Shown here in pieces: positions 36,250 through 45,628 of a stretch of DNA of 64,000 nt. Position numbers and translations under genes: made by a program. The notes beneath the pieces are model-generated. The model searched no databases and was not told the origin of the DNA. It saw only the letters and a list, made by a program, of their open reading frames with translations. The stretch covers positions 149,098 to 213,097 of the forward strand of contig JAPKBW010000003.1 of the NCBI GenBank assembly GCA_028823235.1. The letters run 5' to 3'. Position 1 is the first letter of the stretch. Each line of letters begins with the position of its first letter. This DNA is from Longimicrobiales bacterium (GTDB lineage: Bacteria; Gemmatimonadota; Gemmatimonadetes; Longimicrobiales; Gaopeijiaceae).

Positions 36250-36902
36250 GGACGGAAGTCAGCCGGATCCTCGCAGCGGATCGGGGAATCGCCTTCCCTG
36301 TAGGCGCCCTGAAGCAGAATGGTCCACACCTCCCGCTGGGGGGGAATCTGGTCATTGCCCAGGGAGTGGCCCGGGAGGTCTCCGAACGCCTCGTCATCTT
36401 GCGTATCCCAACGTTCTCCTTCCGCGTAACCGTAGGTGGGGATCCCTTCTGGAGTCGCGCGGGACTGACACCGAAAACCCTTCATCGGGCGGTGAACGAG
36501 TTGTTGGGTCGATGGGACAACGACGGGATGAGCCACTTCGTGATCATCACGAAATACCGGCTTGAGCTCCATCTCGAGGCTTTGCTTATGCCGCCCTCGG
36601 GGCCATCTCTCAAGTCGGTGCACGGTCTGTATCAGATCGACGCCTCCGACCCCATCGGCACAGACCCCAACTATGAGCATGCCGGCGAACTCGAAGCGTC
36701 GCTGATGCTGCACCTCGTACCCGAACTGGTTCGGACCGATCAATTGAAAGATTATCTCCCGAGCGGTGGAGCCCTCCGAAAGTATACTCGGCGAAGGGCA
36801 CCGGCGCCCCCGCTTGCCTCACAGCGCGTGCTGGGCTCGCCGTCACTGACCTCAACTGAAAAAGGTGCAAACGTTTTCAAAGGGTACGTCGACATGCCCT
36901 AG
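36222..36902 (+). pseudogene. Creatininase-fold protein, metal ligands lost, amber codon 3
   Basis: Frame reads AVAELPWTEVSRILAADRG then PVGALKQNGPHLPLGGN, the creatininase N-terminal block where the family has PVGSxEQHGPHLPLGTD; the end has HAGELEASLML and LGSPSLTSTEKG, also family-specific. The metal-binding Glu, His and Asp are Lys (codon 28 after the amber), Asn (30) and Asn (39), and the SxEH and NGHGGN blocks are gone. A perfect AAGGAG (36210-36215) lies 6 bases before TTG 36222, but the third codon is TAG; no other start is close. Probably a decayed gene, or a non-enzymatic homologue starting by an unknown way. It overlaps the 5' end of the divergent kinase gene. Confidence 0.65.
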
Positions 36903-36959
36903 GAGGCGATCGACGGCCCCGTACCGAACCGTGGTGGGTCACATGGGTAGCAACAGAAC

Positions 36960-37655
36960 ATGAATAGATTCGCATTCCTTTGGCTTGGCCTGATCGCTCT
37001 TGTCGGCACGCGCGCGCTGTCGGCTCAGGGGATCGTTGTCGACCAGGGCCAGTTCGCTGTCACCGTCGAAGGAGTCTCGGTCGGAAGTGAAGACTTCGTC
37101 ATTCGGCGTGCGGGGCTCGGAAGTGGCGATGCAGTATTCGCGAACGCGACAGTTGCCCTGGTGGTAGGCCGGGCGACCCAAGACATGCGCATGATTCTCC
37201 GGGCGATTCCGCCTGAGGGGTCAGCCGACAGCTACCAGATAGATGTGACTGGTCTCGGCGTGGCGGAGATCGGCCTCGAGAGGGCAGATCGCAGGTTCCT
37301 GGCTACGGTGCGGTCCCCCGCCGGTGAGGAGGATCGCGAGTTTCCGGCGCGGCCCGACACTCGCGTCGTCGAGCTCGACGTCGCGCACCACTACTACTTC
37401 CTCCGCGACCTCCTCCCAGGTCAAGAGGTCCATGTACTCGAGCCGCGCAGCCGCAGACAGATGACGCTTACCGCGAGCGAGCGGACAGAAGTGCGCATCA
37501 CTCTGGGACGAAACGTCGTCTCCGCACGACGCATCACGTTCAGTTCGAACGATGGCGACGACCGCACCGTCTGGTTCGACCAACAAGGGCGAGTGCTCAA
37601 GGTAGAAGTCCCTTCCCGGGCGTATGAAGCCGAGCGAACAGACCTAGTAGGCTGA
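36960..37655 (+). CDS. Secreted hypothetical protein
   Basis: 231 residues with a clear signal peptide (hydrophobic 5-19, cleavage after ALSA). The mature part is beta-rich, with a DLLPGQEVHVLEPRSR region and a final strand pair VVSARRITFSS and VWFDQQGRVLKVEVP, reminiscent of periplasmic proteins of DUF3108-like or DUF6134-like type. Not firmly recognised. It starts 57 bases after the creatininase-like frame and precedes the efflux operon by about 290 bases. Confidence 0.7.
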   Translation: MNRFAFLWLGLIALVGTRALSAQGIVVDQGQFAVTVEGVSVGSEDFVIRRAGLGSGDAVFANATVALVVGRATQDMRMILRAIPPEGSADSYQIDVTGLGVAEIGLERADRRFLATVRSPAGEEDREFPARPDTRVVELDVAHHYYFLRDLLPGQEVHVLEPRSRRQMTLTASERTEVRITLGRNVVSARRITFSSNDGDDRTVWFDQQGRVLKVEVPSRAYEAERTDLVG

Positions 37656-37941
37656 TCCTAGCGAGTCCGTGCCAACTCACACTTAACATTTTGAGCGTTG
37701 TGCGTACTCTATCTTCAGTGAACAAAAAACCGGGGGTTTAGGACCCACGCGGTGTCGGTTATTTTTCCAACACGGGATACATCCGCTTCACTTGCCCGGA
37801 CGAAGAAAATGTTGGGTGTGGCCGTATTTGGTAACGTAGCTAAGAGTACCGACCCCACCGGCTCCGAAACTGTCGTGCAACGCATAGCGTACAGTGGGTC
37901 AGCACCCGGTTCCGCCCCCGTATCCAATTGTGGAGAGGTTT
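37656..37941. other. Intergenic region before the export operon
   Basis: 286 bases. The base composition is visibly more AT-rich than its surroundings around 37680-37760 and 37800-37850. It should contain the operon's promoter, but I found no hexamer pair with good spacing. No RNA or ORF recognised. Confidence 0.35.
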
Positions 37942-39435
37942 GTGACGAAGATGACCCGCCGGCCCGTGCTGATCGCAGCCTTGTTCGCGATCACAAGCCA
38001 GGTCTCCGCCCAGGAGGTGCCCTCGGCCCTCTCGCTCGGGGAGGCCATCAAAATCGCCCGGACCACCAACCCCGGATTCCTCCAGACCCGTAACGATGAA
38101 GCACTGGCAGACTGGAACGTGCGCCAGTCATACGGACAGCTCATGCCTACCGCCAACGCCAGCGCGGGAATCAGCTGGCAGGGCTCCGGCGAGCAGCAGT
38201 TCGGGAGCATTACGCTCGGCGACCTCGGCTTCGGTGACCTGCCGTCCTACTACGGATCGAATTACGGAATCAACCTCGGTTATTCACTGAGCTGGGCAAG
38301 CATCGTCGGTCCGAAGCAAGCCAAGGCAAATCGATCGGCCACAATGGGTGGCATTGGTATCGCGGAGTCGAACCTTATCGCCCAGGTGACATCGGGCTAC
38401 GTCGAGATTCTTCGTCAGGAGCACGGAGTCCGCATAGCGGAGCTGCAGCTTGAAAGCACCCAGTTCAATTTGCGGCTCGCACAGGGCCAACTCGAGGTAG
38501 GCCAGGTCACACCCATCGACGTCGGTCAGGCCGAGGTGCTCGTCGGAAGGTCGGAGGTAACGCTGCTCCAGAGACGGAACGCAGTAACGACCTCGCGCAT
38601 GCGGCTCCTCCAGCTTCTGGGGCTCCCGGTCAACCAGCCCTTCGAAACCACGACCACCTTCGTGCTCGCCGAACCTACCTACGATCTGCAGGCACTCACT
38701 GCCATCGCACTGGATGCCAATCCGACGCTGGTGCAACGCCGGTATTCGACGGAAGCAGCCGCGGTAGGCGTGAGCTCAGCCTGGTCAGGCTACATCCCTA
38801 CCCTCTCCATCGGTACCGGCTGGAGCGGATTCACGAATCAGGCGAGCAGCACCGACCTGCAAATCGCGCAGGCACAAGCCACCGTGGCTGGCTCGATCCA
38901 GCAGTGTTATTTTAACAACGATCTGTATTCCAGACTGGCGAACCCTATCCTGCCACTCGATTGCGGCGCACTGGCGTTCACCGACGCTCAGGCGAATTCG
39001 ATCAGGGCCGCCAACAAGTCCTTCCCATTCGACTTCTCGGCTTCTCCGCCGCGTGCGTCGATCGGCCTCAGTATCCCGATCTTCCAAGGCCTGAGCCGCC
39101 AGCGGAATCTTGCAGCTGCTCGGCTGCAGCGCGACGACCTCGAGCAGCAGGTCCGGGAGCAGGAACTAGCCGTCCAAGCCGATATCGCGATCGGCCTCGA
39201 GAACCTCCGGACGCTTTATCAGAGTGCACTGCTCGAAGAGCGCAATCGAGTACTCGCAGAGCAGCAGCTCAGCCTCGCACGTGAACGTTATCAGCTGGGT
39301 GCCATCACATTCGTCGAGCTCGTAGAAGCTCAGACCCTTTTCGCACAGGCCGACGCCGATGGTACCGTGGCCGTCTTTATGTACCACGACTCGGTGACCA
39401 ACCTCGAGGCGCTCGTCGGCGCTTCCCTCCGATAG
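37942..39435 (+). CDS. TolC-family outer membrane efflux protein
   Basis: About 497 residues. GTG at 37942 is chosen because GGAGAGG lies just upstream; ATG at 37951 would also do. Signal peptide ends near SQVSAQ. Two repeats of the TolC fold are visible: LSLGEAIKIARTTNPGFLQTR at the start, and LGAITFVELVEAQTLFAQA at the end, with long coiled-coil helices between. An insertion at about 325-375 with two Cys residues (QQCYFNN and LDCGALAF) is unusual for TolC proteins and may form a disulfide. Followed at once by the adaptor gene. Confidence 0.9.
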   Translation: MTKMTRRPVLIAALFAITSQVSAQEVPSALSLGEAIKIARTTNPGFLQTRNDEALADWNVRQSYGQLMPTANASAGISWQGSGEQQFGSITLGDLGFGDLPSYYGSNYGINLGYSLSWASIVGPKQAKANRSATMGGIGIAESNLIAQVTSGYVEILRQEHGVRIAELQLESTQFNLRLAQGQLEVGQVTPIDVGQAEVLVGRSEVTLLQRRNAVTTSRMRLLQLLGLPVNQPFETTTTFVLAEPTYDLQALTAIALDANPTLVQRRYSTEAAAVGVSSAWSGYIPTLSIGTGWSGFTNQASSTDLQIAQAQATVAGSIQQCYFNNDLYSRLANPILPLDCGALAFTDAQANSIRAANKSFPFDFSASPPRASIGLSIPIFQGLSRQRNLAAARLQRDDLEQQVREQELAVQADIAIGLENLRTLYQSALLEERNRVLAEQQLSLARERYQLGAITFVELVEAQTLFAQADADGTVAVFMYHDSVTNLEALVGASLR

Positions 39436-39448
39436 GCCGGACTTCTCC

Positions 39449-40690
39449 ATGCAGATTCGAACAAAAATCATAATCGGCCTGGTCGGCGGCGCTGTCCTCG
39501 GCGGCGCTGCATTCATGTCCGCCCGCCAGAGCAACGATCGCCTCGAGGTTCGCACCGAAGCGATCGAAGCACGCGACCTGGTCGAGATCGTCACCGCGAG
39601 TGGAAACATTCGAGCCCGACGCACTGTCGACATCAGCTCGGACGTATCTGCCCGCGTCTCAGAATTGCTCATTGATGAGGGCGACGACGTCGTCGCTGGG
39701 CAGGTGCTCCTCAGACTCGAACAGGATCAGTACCAAGCGGCCCTCTCGCGTACAGAGGCTCAGTTGGCGCAGGCCGAAGCTCAGGCGTCGCAACAGCAGG
39801 CGAATCTCCTTCGTGCCGAGCGTGACCGAAATCGCCTACTCGCCTTGCGAGCTAGGGACTCGATCCTCGTCAGCCGACAGCAGTTGGACGACTCTGCCAC
39901 GGATGTCGAGATCCAGCAGGCCATGCTTTCCTCCGCTCAATACGGGGTTTCCCAAGCCCGCGCGGGTGTGGACGAATCCCAAGACCGGCTGTCAAAGACG
40001 GTATTCATCGCACCGATGGCCGGTAAGGTGACTCGTCTGAACGTCGAAGAAGGCGAGACCGTCATTATCGGAACAATGAACAACCCGGGGAGCCTGGTGC
40101 TCACGATCTCAGATCTCTCTGTGATCGAGGTCGTCGTGAAAGTCGATGAGACCGACGTACCGGCGATCGCGCTGATGGATAGCGCGTCGATTCGAATCGA
40201 CGCCTTCCCGGACCGCGAGTTCGCTGGTCGAGTCACAGAAATCGGGAACTCTGCCATCAACCCACCAAGTCAGGCTGCTGCCGGCCAGCAGGCTGCGATC
40301 GACTTCGAGGTCGTGCTCACCCTGGAAGCAAGCGACGCCCCGCTCCGCCCGGACCTTTCGGCTACAGCTGACGTCGTGGTCGAAAGGCGTCCCAATGCCG
40401 TGGCTGTGCCGATTATCGCCCTCACCGTGCGGGACTCCGAAGCCGACGAGGAGCGCGCGGAGGACGAGCCTACCGATGTAGAGGGGGTCTTCCTCGTTGC
40501 CGACGGCGCGGTGTCCTTCCAGCCCGTAGAGGTCGGTATCGCGGGCCAAGACTTCTTCGAGGTCCTGTCGGGCCTCTCCGCCGGGGATACGGTTGTCGCG
40601 GGTCCATACCAGCGAATTCGTCAGCTTCGTGATGGAGATCTGATCCAGGTTAACGAAGACGACGCGCCCGACCCAGGCGACGAGGGCTAA
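39449..40690 (+). CDS. Periplasmic adaptor (HlyD/MacA-like) of export system
   Basis: 413 residues. Single N-terminal membrane anchor (about 6-22), then the lipoyl half ASGNIRARRTVDISSDVSA, a hairpin of coiled helices (about 90-165), the second lipoyl half APMAGKVTRLNVEEGE, beta-barrel and membrane-proximal domains. It bridges an inner membrane permease to TolC. Its stop overlaps the permease ATG by one base. No lipidation Cys. Confidence 0.9.
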   Translation: MQIRTKIIIGLVGGAVLGGAAFMSARQSNDRLEVRTEAIEARDLVEIVTASGNIRARRTVDISSDVSARVSELLIDEGDDVVAGQVLLRLEQDQYQAALSRTEAQLAQAEAQASQQQANLLRAERDRNRLLALRARDSILVSRQQLDDSATDVEIQQAMLSSAQYGVSQARAGVDESQDRLSKTVFIAPMAGKVTRLNVEEGETVIIGTMNNPGSLVLTISDLSVIEVVVKVDETDVPAIALMDSASIRIDAFPDREFAGRVTEIGNSAINPPSQAAAGQQAAIDFEVVLTLEASDAPLRPDLSATADVVVERRPNAVAVPIIALTVRDSEADEERAEDEPTDVEGVFLVADGAVSFQPVEVGIAGQDFFEVLSGLSAGDTVVAGPYQRIRQLRDGDLIQVNEDDAPDPGDEG

Positions 40691-41931
40691 TGCACTTCTG
40701 GGAGGGAGTCTCCTTGGCGTTCCATCAGATTCGCGCTGAGAAGCTGAAGTCGTTCTTCAGCCTCCTCGGTGTGATCATGGGCGTCATGTTCCTGATTATC
40801 GTGGTGACGGTCGTCGAGGGACTGGACCGCTACGTGAGGGAAGACTTGACCTCCCAGATATTTGGTGTCAACACGGTTACGCTCAGCAGATCGCCGTCCG
40901 TGAACATCAATACGACCAGAGAGCAGCGACGGGAGCGCAACCGTCGTCCAAGGCTGCGGTTCGAAGACGCTGATGCGGTCCGCGAACAGCTCGAACTGCC
41001 CGCGCGTGTCGCGGTGGAGAGTCGGACCGGAGGCAGCATCGTCGGAGACAACGGGATCACCGCGAGCGGCGTCTCGATTACCGGAGCATCGCCAGCGATC
41101 TTCGAAATCCGCGATCACACGATTGAGTTCGGCCGGGCCTTCACGACTCAAGAGAATGCTGCAGGGAGTGCGGTGCTATTGATTGGCTCGGAGACGGCAG
41201 ACCGTGTCTTCGAGGGGCAGAGCGCAATCGGGCGGAACATGCGTGTACGCGGTTTTCCCTACCGGGTGATCGGCGTTCTCGAGGAACGCGGGTCACTGTT
41301 CGGTCAGTCGCTCGACAACATGGTGATCGCCCCCGCTCGATCACCCCTCAGAGCGATTACGGCTCCACTTGGTTACGTGGACGACATCATCATCCAGGCG
41401 ATCGACCCCGACCAACTCCGCGACATCCAGATGGAGGTCGAGGGGATCATGCGCGTACGCCGGCGACTTCGGCCGACACAGGAGCCGGATTTCTCACTTG
41501 AGACCGCTGACGAGGCAATCAGCTTCTGGGACAACATCTCCCGAATGCTCTTCACCGCCTTGCCCATGCTCGTGTCGATCTCACTCGTCGTTGGCGGGAT
41601 CGTAATCATGAACATCATGCTCGTGTCGGTCATGGAACGCACACGAGAGATCGGCGTGCGAAAGGCCCTCGGAGCCAAGCGAAAGGACATCCTCGCCCAG
41701 GTCATGATCGAGTCGGCCACCCTTTCGACCGTAGGCGCCTCGTTCGGTGTCCTAGCTGGCCTTGGGATCGCCCAAGTGATTTCGGCGCTTTCCCCGATGC
41801 CCGCAGCGGTGTCACCGAAGTGGATCATGCTGGGCCTAGGCCTCGGTCTGACCGTCGGGATCATCGCCGGTGTATATCCGGCGGCACAGGCATCGAAGCT
41901 GGATCCCGTCGATGCCCTCCGCTACGAGTGA
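40690..41931 (+). CDS. MacB/FtsX-type ABC transporter permease (first copy)
   Basis: 413 residues. N-terminal membrane helix (about 20-42, FFSLLGVIMGVMFLIIVV), a large periplasmic domain, and three C-terminal helices, the standard MacB-type layout, but the ATPase domain found at the N-terminus of MacB is absent. The coupling motif ERTREIGVRKALGAKRKDILAQ and the end VYPAAQASKLDPVDALRYE are typical. Partner of the second permease that follows. Confidence 0.92.
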   Translation: MHFWEGVSLAFHQIRAEKLKSFFSLLGVIMGVMFLIIVVTVVEGLDRYVREDLTSQIFGVNTVTLSRSPSVNINTTREQRRERNRRPRLRFEDADAVREQLELPARVAVESRTGGSIVGDNGITASGVSITGASPAIFEIRDHTIEFGRAFTTQENAAGSAVLLIGSETADRVFEGQSAIGRNMRVRGFPYRVIGVLEERGSLFGQSLDNMVIAPARSPLRAITAPLGYVDDIIIQAIDPDQLRDIQMEVEGIMRVRRRLRPTQEPDFSLETADEAISFWDNISRMLFTALPMLVSISLVVGGIVIMNIMLVSVMERTREIGVRKALGAKRKDILAQVMIESATLSTVGASFGVLAGLGIAQVISALSPMPAAVSPKWIMLGLGLGLTVGIIAGVYPAAQASKLDPVDALRYE

Positions 41932-41938
41932 CGGGTCT

Positions 41939-43228
41939 ATGAGCCAGATGGACGACCGCGACAGAAAAGGGGTCGAGGTACTTTACGATGGGCTCGTGAT
42001 CGCAACGGATGCGATCCGAGCGAATCGAGTCCGATCGATTCTGACGGTCCTCGGCGTCGCAGTCGGAGTCTCCGTTGTTGTAGCCATTGGCGCGCTCATG
42101 ACAGGGCTCCGCTCGAGCGTCATGGAGGCCTTCGAAGCGGCAGGGCCCAACAACTTCGTCGTTGCCCGTTTCGACTTCACCGCGATTACCATCGATCTAG
42201 GGAACAACCGGCCACCGTGGTGGGGCCGCCCAGAGGTCGAACCTGAGGAGGCCGCTCGTATCGCCGCCTTGCCCTCCGTCTCAGAGGCGCTCTACGACCT
42301 TTCGGGCTTCCAGGTAGACATGCAGTTCGAAAACGAGGAAATGGAGGACGTTTTTTCTTCAGGGACGGACTCCGGTTGGTCTGCCTACCAGGCTGGTGAC
42401 TTCACGGTGGGTCGAGACTTTACACCCGCTGAGGTCCAGCAAAACAGGGCTGTGGTAGTTATATCAGCCGGCCTTGCGGAACAGCTATTCGGCCAACGCG
42501 ACCCAATGGGGCGTCGGATTCGCGTGTCAAATCCGCAGCGCGGTGTGTCCCAGATTCCATTCACCGTGATCGGGGTCTACGAGCCCGAACAGAACATCTT
42601 CTCTACGGCGTTTCAGAACTGGGCGATTTTTCCGTGGAGTGCGGCACTGCGTCGCCTGAGGCAGAACAAGTTCCAGGCCCAGGTGCAGATCGTTCCCGAG
42701 GACTCTGTGGCGGTCGATCGTGTGATGGACGATGTCACCGCCCTGATGAGGGGACTTCGCGGCCTCGGGCCGAGAGATGAGAACGATTTCAGTCTGGCGT
42801 CGTCCGCTCAGATTCTCGACATATTCAATCAGCTTACGGGAGTGTTCTTTCTGGTCATTCTACTCCTCGCATCTGCCGGGCTCCTCGTCGGCGGGGTCGG
42901 AGTGATCGGGATCATGCTGATCTCCGTAACGGAGCGAACCCGAGAGATTGGAGTCCGAAAGGCCCTCGGGGCGACCCGGCGAGAGATTCTTTTGCAGTTC
43001 CTGATTGAGGCATCCTGTCTGACGGTATTCGGCGCCGGTGTAGGGCTTCTAATTGGCTGGGGGATGGCGACGATTGTGTCGACCTTCACCCCCCTTCCCG
43101 CGGTGATCCCTGCTTGGGCCCTTGGTGCCTCCTTGGGGATGGCCGCCTTCACCGGTATGCTGTTCGGACTTCTCCCTGCCTACCGTGCCAGCCGGCTCGA
43201 GCCCGTGGTGGCACTTCGCGCCGAGTAG
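41939..43228 (+). CDS. MacB/FtsX-type ABC transporter permease (second copy)
   Basis: About 429 residues from ATG 41939 (ATG 41948 is also possible). Same fold as the preceding gene: N-terminal helix LTVLGVAVGVSVVVAIGAL, periplasmic domain, and ERTREIGVRKALGATRREIL before the last helices, ending LPAYRASRLEPVVALRAE. The two are clearly diverged paralogues and probably make a heterodimeric permease. No ATPase gene of the LolD/MacB type is present anywhere in the window. Confidence 0.92.
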   Translation: MSQMDDRDRKGVEVLYDGLVIATDAIRANRVRSILTVLGVAVGVSVVVAIGALMTGLRSSVMEAFEAAGPNNFVVARFDFTAITIDLGNNRPPWWGRPEVEPEEAARIAALPSVSEALYDLSGFQVDMQFENEEMEDVFSSGTDSGWSAYQAGDFTVGRDFTPAEVQQNRAVVVISAGLAEQLFGQRDPMGRRIRVSNPQRGVSQIPFTVIGVYEPEQNIFSTAFQNWAIFPWSAALRRLRQNKFQAQVQIVPEDSVAVDRVMDDVTALMRGLRGLGPRDENDFSLASSAQILDIFNQLTGVFFLVILLLASAGLLVGGVGVIGIMLISVTERTREIGVRKALGATRREILLQFLIEASCLTVFGAGVGLLIGWGMATIVSTFTPLPAVIPAWALGASLGMAAFTGMLFGLLPAYRASRLEPVVALRAE

Positions 43229-43231
43229 CTC

Positions 43232-43966
43232 ATGCCTGACGGCAACCCACCGCTAGATATTCTGGCCGTAATGGCCCATCCCGATGACGCAGAGCTTCTC
43301 TGTGGCGGTACGCTCATCAAGAGCGCGGGACGTGGAAAAAGGGTCGGAGTACTCGATCTCACTGCCGGTGAAATGGGGAGTTCAGGCTCTGCCGCGACAC
43401 GCGCCCGTGAAGCGTCGGCGGCCTCAGCACAGATGGGTCTTGCAGTCCGCATGTGTGCCGAATTGCCAGACTCTGCTCTGGAAAACGACCATCGCTCTCG
43501 ACTCGTAGTAGCGGCGCACCTCCGCGCCCTTCAGCCTCGTGTTGTGATCACGCACTGGAAGGTCGGCCGGCACCGGGACCACCGCATCGCCTCAGAGCTT
43601 GTGCGCGACGCCTGCTTCCTGAGCGGCCTCTCCAAGCTCGATCTGCCGTCGCCCCCCTTTCGGCCGAAAAAATTGATCTACGCCACGGCCTTTCGAGAGG
43701 ATGCTGGGCCGCCCGACTTCGTCGTCGACGTAACCGAGCAGATGGAACGGAAGCTTGATGTCATCGTCCTCTATACGACGCAGTTCGAAGGAGTCACCCA
43801 GGCAGGTGAGGTCTACCCCGGCGGAGATCGACGACTGAGTGAACAGATTCGCGCTCAGATGGCCCACTACGGATCACTCATCCGGGTGCCGTACGGTGAA
43901 CCCTTCCATACAGATGAAACGATGGAAGTCGACGAGATTTCGACCCTGGGCGTTTCAACCTACTGA
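43232..43966 (+). CDS. bshB1: Bacillithiol biosynthesis deacetylase BshB1-like
   Basis: 244 residues of the PIG-L/LmbE deacetylase family. AHPDDAELLCGG at 15-26 is the zinc motif, LDLTAGEMGSSGSAATRAREA is the BshB1-type second block, and GRHRDHR at 112-118 is the third (usually GRHPDH). BshB1 removes the acetyl group from GlcNAc-malate in bacillithiol synthesis. It directly follows the permease operon (gap of three bases). BshA and BshC are not in the window, so the pathway is inferred only from this protein. Confidence 0.85.
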   Translation: MPDGNPPLDILAVMAHPDDAELLCGGTLIKSAGRGKRVGVLDLTAGEMGSSGSAATRAREASAASAQMGLAVRMCAELPDSALENDHRSRLVVAAHLRALQPRVVITHWKVGRHRDHRIASELVRDACFLSGLSKLDLPSPPFRPKKLIYATAFREDAGPPDFVVDVTEQMERKLDVIVLYTTQFEGVTQAGEVYPGGDRRLSEQIRAQMAHYGSLIRVPYGEPFHTDETMEVDEISTLGVSTY

Positions 43967-44460
43967 GGCTGTTGGGTAGCGGAGTCAGGGCCACTACGCT
44001 CGACACCTCGAGTAACCGACGACGCCACGAGAGAACTTCGGAGCCGTGCACCCCCGAAGCAGTCGAGCCCGCGCTACCCCACCGTGCGCCAGCCACGACC
44101 ACAGCCACGCTCAGATCTAGACCAGCAGGTGACCGATCGGTTCCCCCTATGCCAGGTGCGCCCACACTTCGGGCTGGTCCTGGACAGGAGAGTCAGCAAT
44201 GAGTCGCTGCTAGGCGCCGTCGTGCAACGCTGCTGTATCCCGCTCTCTGAAGGCAAACACCGTCCCGTGTACCGTCGATTGAAAATGAGACGGCTGGCCC
44301 TCTGGGAACGGCGGATTGCGAAGGGTCACTCGACCTCAATAGAGGGAGTTCGGTAGGCGCCAAGGCTCTGGCGGTTAACTTATGGGCAGCCCTCACCCCG
44401 GCAACTCGACGCACGGGCTGGGTTATAACGTCTAACTCGACCAATCCTTCGGCAGAATTC
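43967..44460. other. 494-base gap with no recognised gene
   Basis: Both strands were read. Short open frames exist on both strands (for example a 39-codon GTG frame on the minus strand around 44220-44340 and a 90-codon frame on plus at 44084-44356), but none shows a recognised motif. A TATAAC-like -10 candidate lies near 44424, just before the desulfurase gene. No tRNA-like fold or strong hairpin seen. Confidence 0.4.
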
Positions 44461-45621
44461 ATGAATCCGGCCTATCTCGACCACGCCGCCACCACACCGG
44501 TCCGAAAAGAGGTACGCGCAGTGATGGAGCCCTACGCTCTCGGAGCGTTCGGCAATGCGTCTAGTACGCACCGCTGGGGCCAGGTCGCGCGGGCGGCCCT
44601 GGAGAATGCCCGAGCCGAGATAGCCGAGTCCCTAGGAGCTCAGCCTTCCGAGATTCGCTTCATTCGTGGAGGTACGGAGTCCGATAACCTCGCGCTCATC
44701 GGTTCGTACCGGGCGCAGCGTGAGTCATCCGACGGACGGGCACCTTCCGTGGTGGTCACGGCCGTCGAGCATAGCGCCGTGCTCGAAACTGCTGCCTATC
44801 TGGAGACGTCGGAGGGAGCGAGTCTGACGACCCTTCCCGTGTCACCAGACGGAACCGTCGATCTCTCAGCTCTGGAGCCCGCAATTGCCGACGGCCCTGC
44901 GACGGTGTCGATGATGTGGGTCAACAACGAAACAGGGATCATTCTTCCGGTCGGCGAGGCCACGCAAAGAGCACACCGTCTAGGGGCGCTGATGCACACC
45001 GATGCCTGCCAAGCCCTTGGAAAAGTGCGTGTCCACGTAGGGGATGTCCCTGTCGACCTCCTCACCGCCACTGCGCACAAGATCAACGGTCCAAAGGGCA
45101 TGGGACTCCTCTTCGTTCGTGAAGGAACCTCCCTACACCCACTGATCCACGGAGGTAGTCAAGAGCGAGCGCTACGGCCCGGAACGGAAGACATCGCCGG
45201 AGCCGTGGGACTGGCGACAGCAGTTCGGCTCGCAGTAGAGGAGCAAGCCGAAAAGGCATTGCGACTTGTGGGCATCCGTGACAATCTCGAAGAAGGGCTT
45301 CAAGTCACGATCCCCGGGCTCAGGGTCAATTGTGCCGAAGCAGAACGGGCCTGTCATGTCAGTAGCCTTGGGATCCCCAACGTGTCGGATGCCTCGGGCC
45401 TCCTGATGGCGCTCGATCTCGAAGGAATCGCTGTATCCGGGGGCTCGGCCTGTCACAGCGGATCAGGTAAAGGCAGCCATGTGATCGGTGCGCTCTATGG
45501 TGAAGACGATCCCATGGCCACCGTCCGCGTCTCGTTCGGCCTCGGTACGAGCGAAGCAGACATCGAACACGCCCTCGAGGTGCTCCCGCGAGTCGTGAAC
45601 CGCATGACGGCCGGGGAGTAG
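44461..45621 (+). CDS. Cysteine desulfurase (IscS/NifS family)
   Basis: 386 residues. PLP enzyme that takes sulfur from cysteine. YLDHAATTPV starts the fold, RGGTESDNLAL binds PLP, HTDACQALGKV follows, and ATAHKINGPKG contains the Schiff-base Lys207. The active Cys331 lies in GGSACHSGSGKGSH, in a group I-like long loop. The neighbouring mnmA accepts this sulfur for tRNA thiolation, so it is likely the donor. ATG start. Confidence 0.94.
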   Translation: MNPAYLDHAATTPVRKEVRAVMEPYALGAFGNASSTHRWGQVARAALENARAEIAESLGAQPSEIRFIRGGTESDNLALIGSYRAQRESSDGRAPSVVVTAVEHSAVLETAAYLETSEGASLTTLPVSPDGTVDLSALEPAIADGPATVSMMWVNNETGIILPVGEATQRAHRLGALMHTDACQALGKVRVHVGDVPVDLLTATAHKINGPKGMGLLFVREGTSLHPLIHGGSQERALRPGTEDIAGAVGLATAVRLAVEEQAEKALRLVGIRDNLEEGLQVTIPGLRVNCAEAERACHVSSLGIPNVSDASGLLMALDLEGIAVSGGSACHSGSGKGSHVIGALYGEDDPMATVRVSFGLGTSEADIEHALEVLPRVVNRMTAGE

Positions 45622-45628
45622 TCACATC

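Noticed and set aside
36225..36743. 172-codon open frame on minus upstream of the NtrY-like gene
   Set aside because: The plus strand here carries the creatininase blocks, so this is a shadow frame.
44084..44356. 90-codon frame in the 494-base gap
   Set aside because: No homology, no start signal, and competing frames on the other strand.
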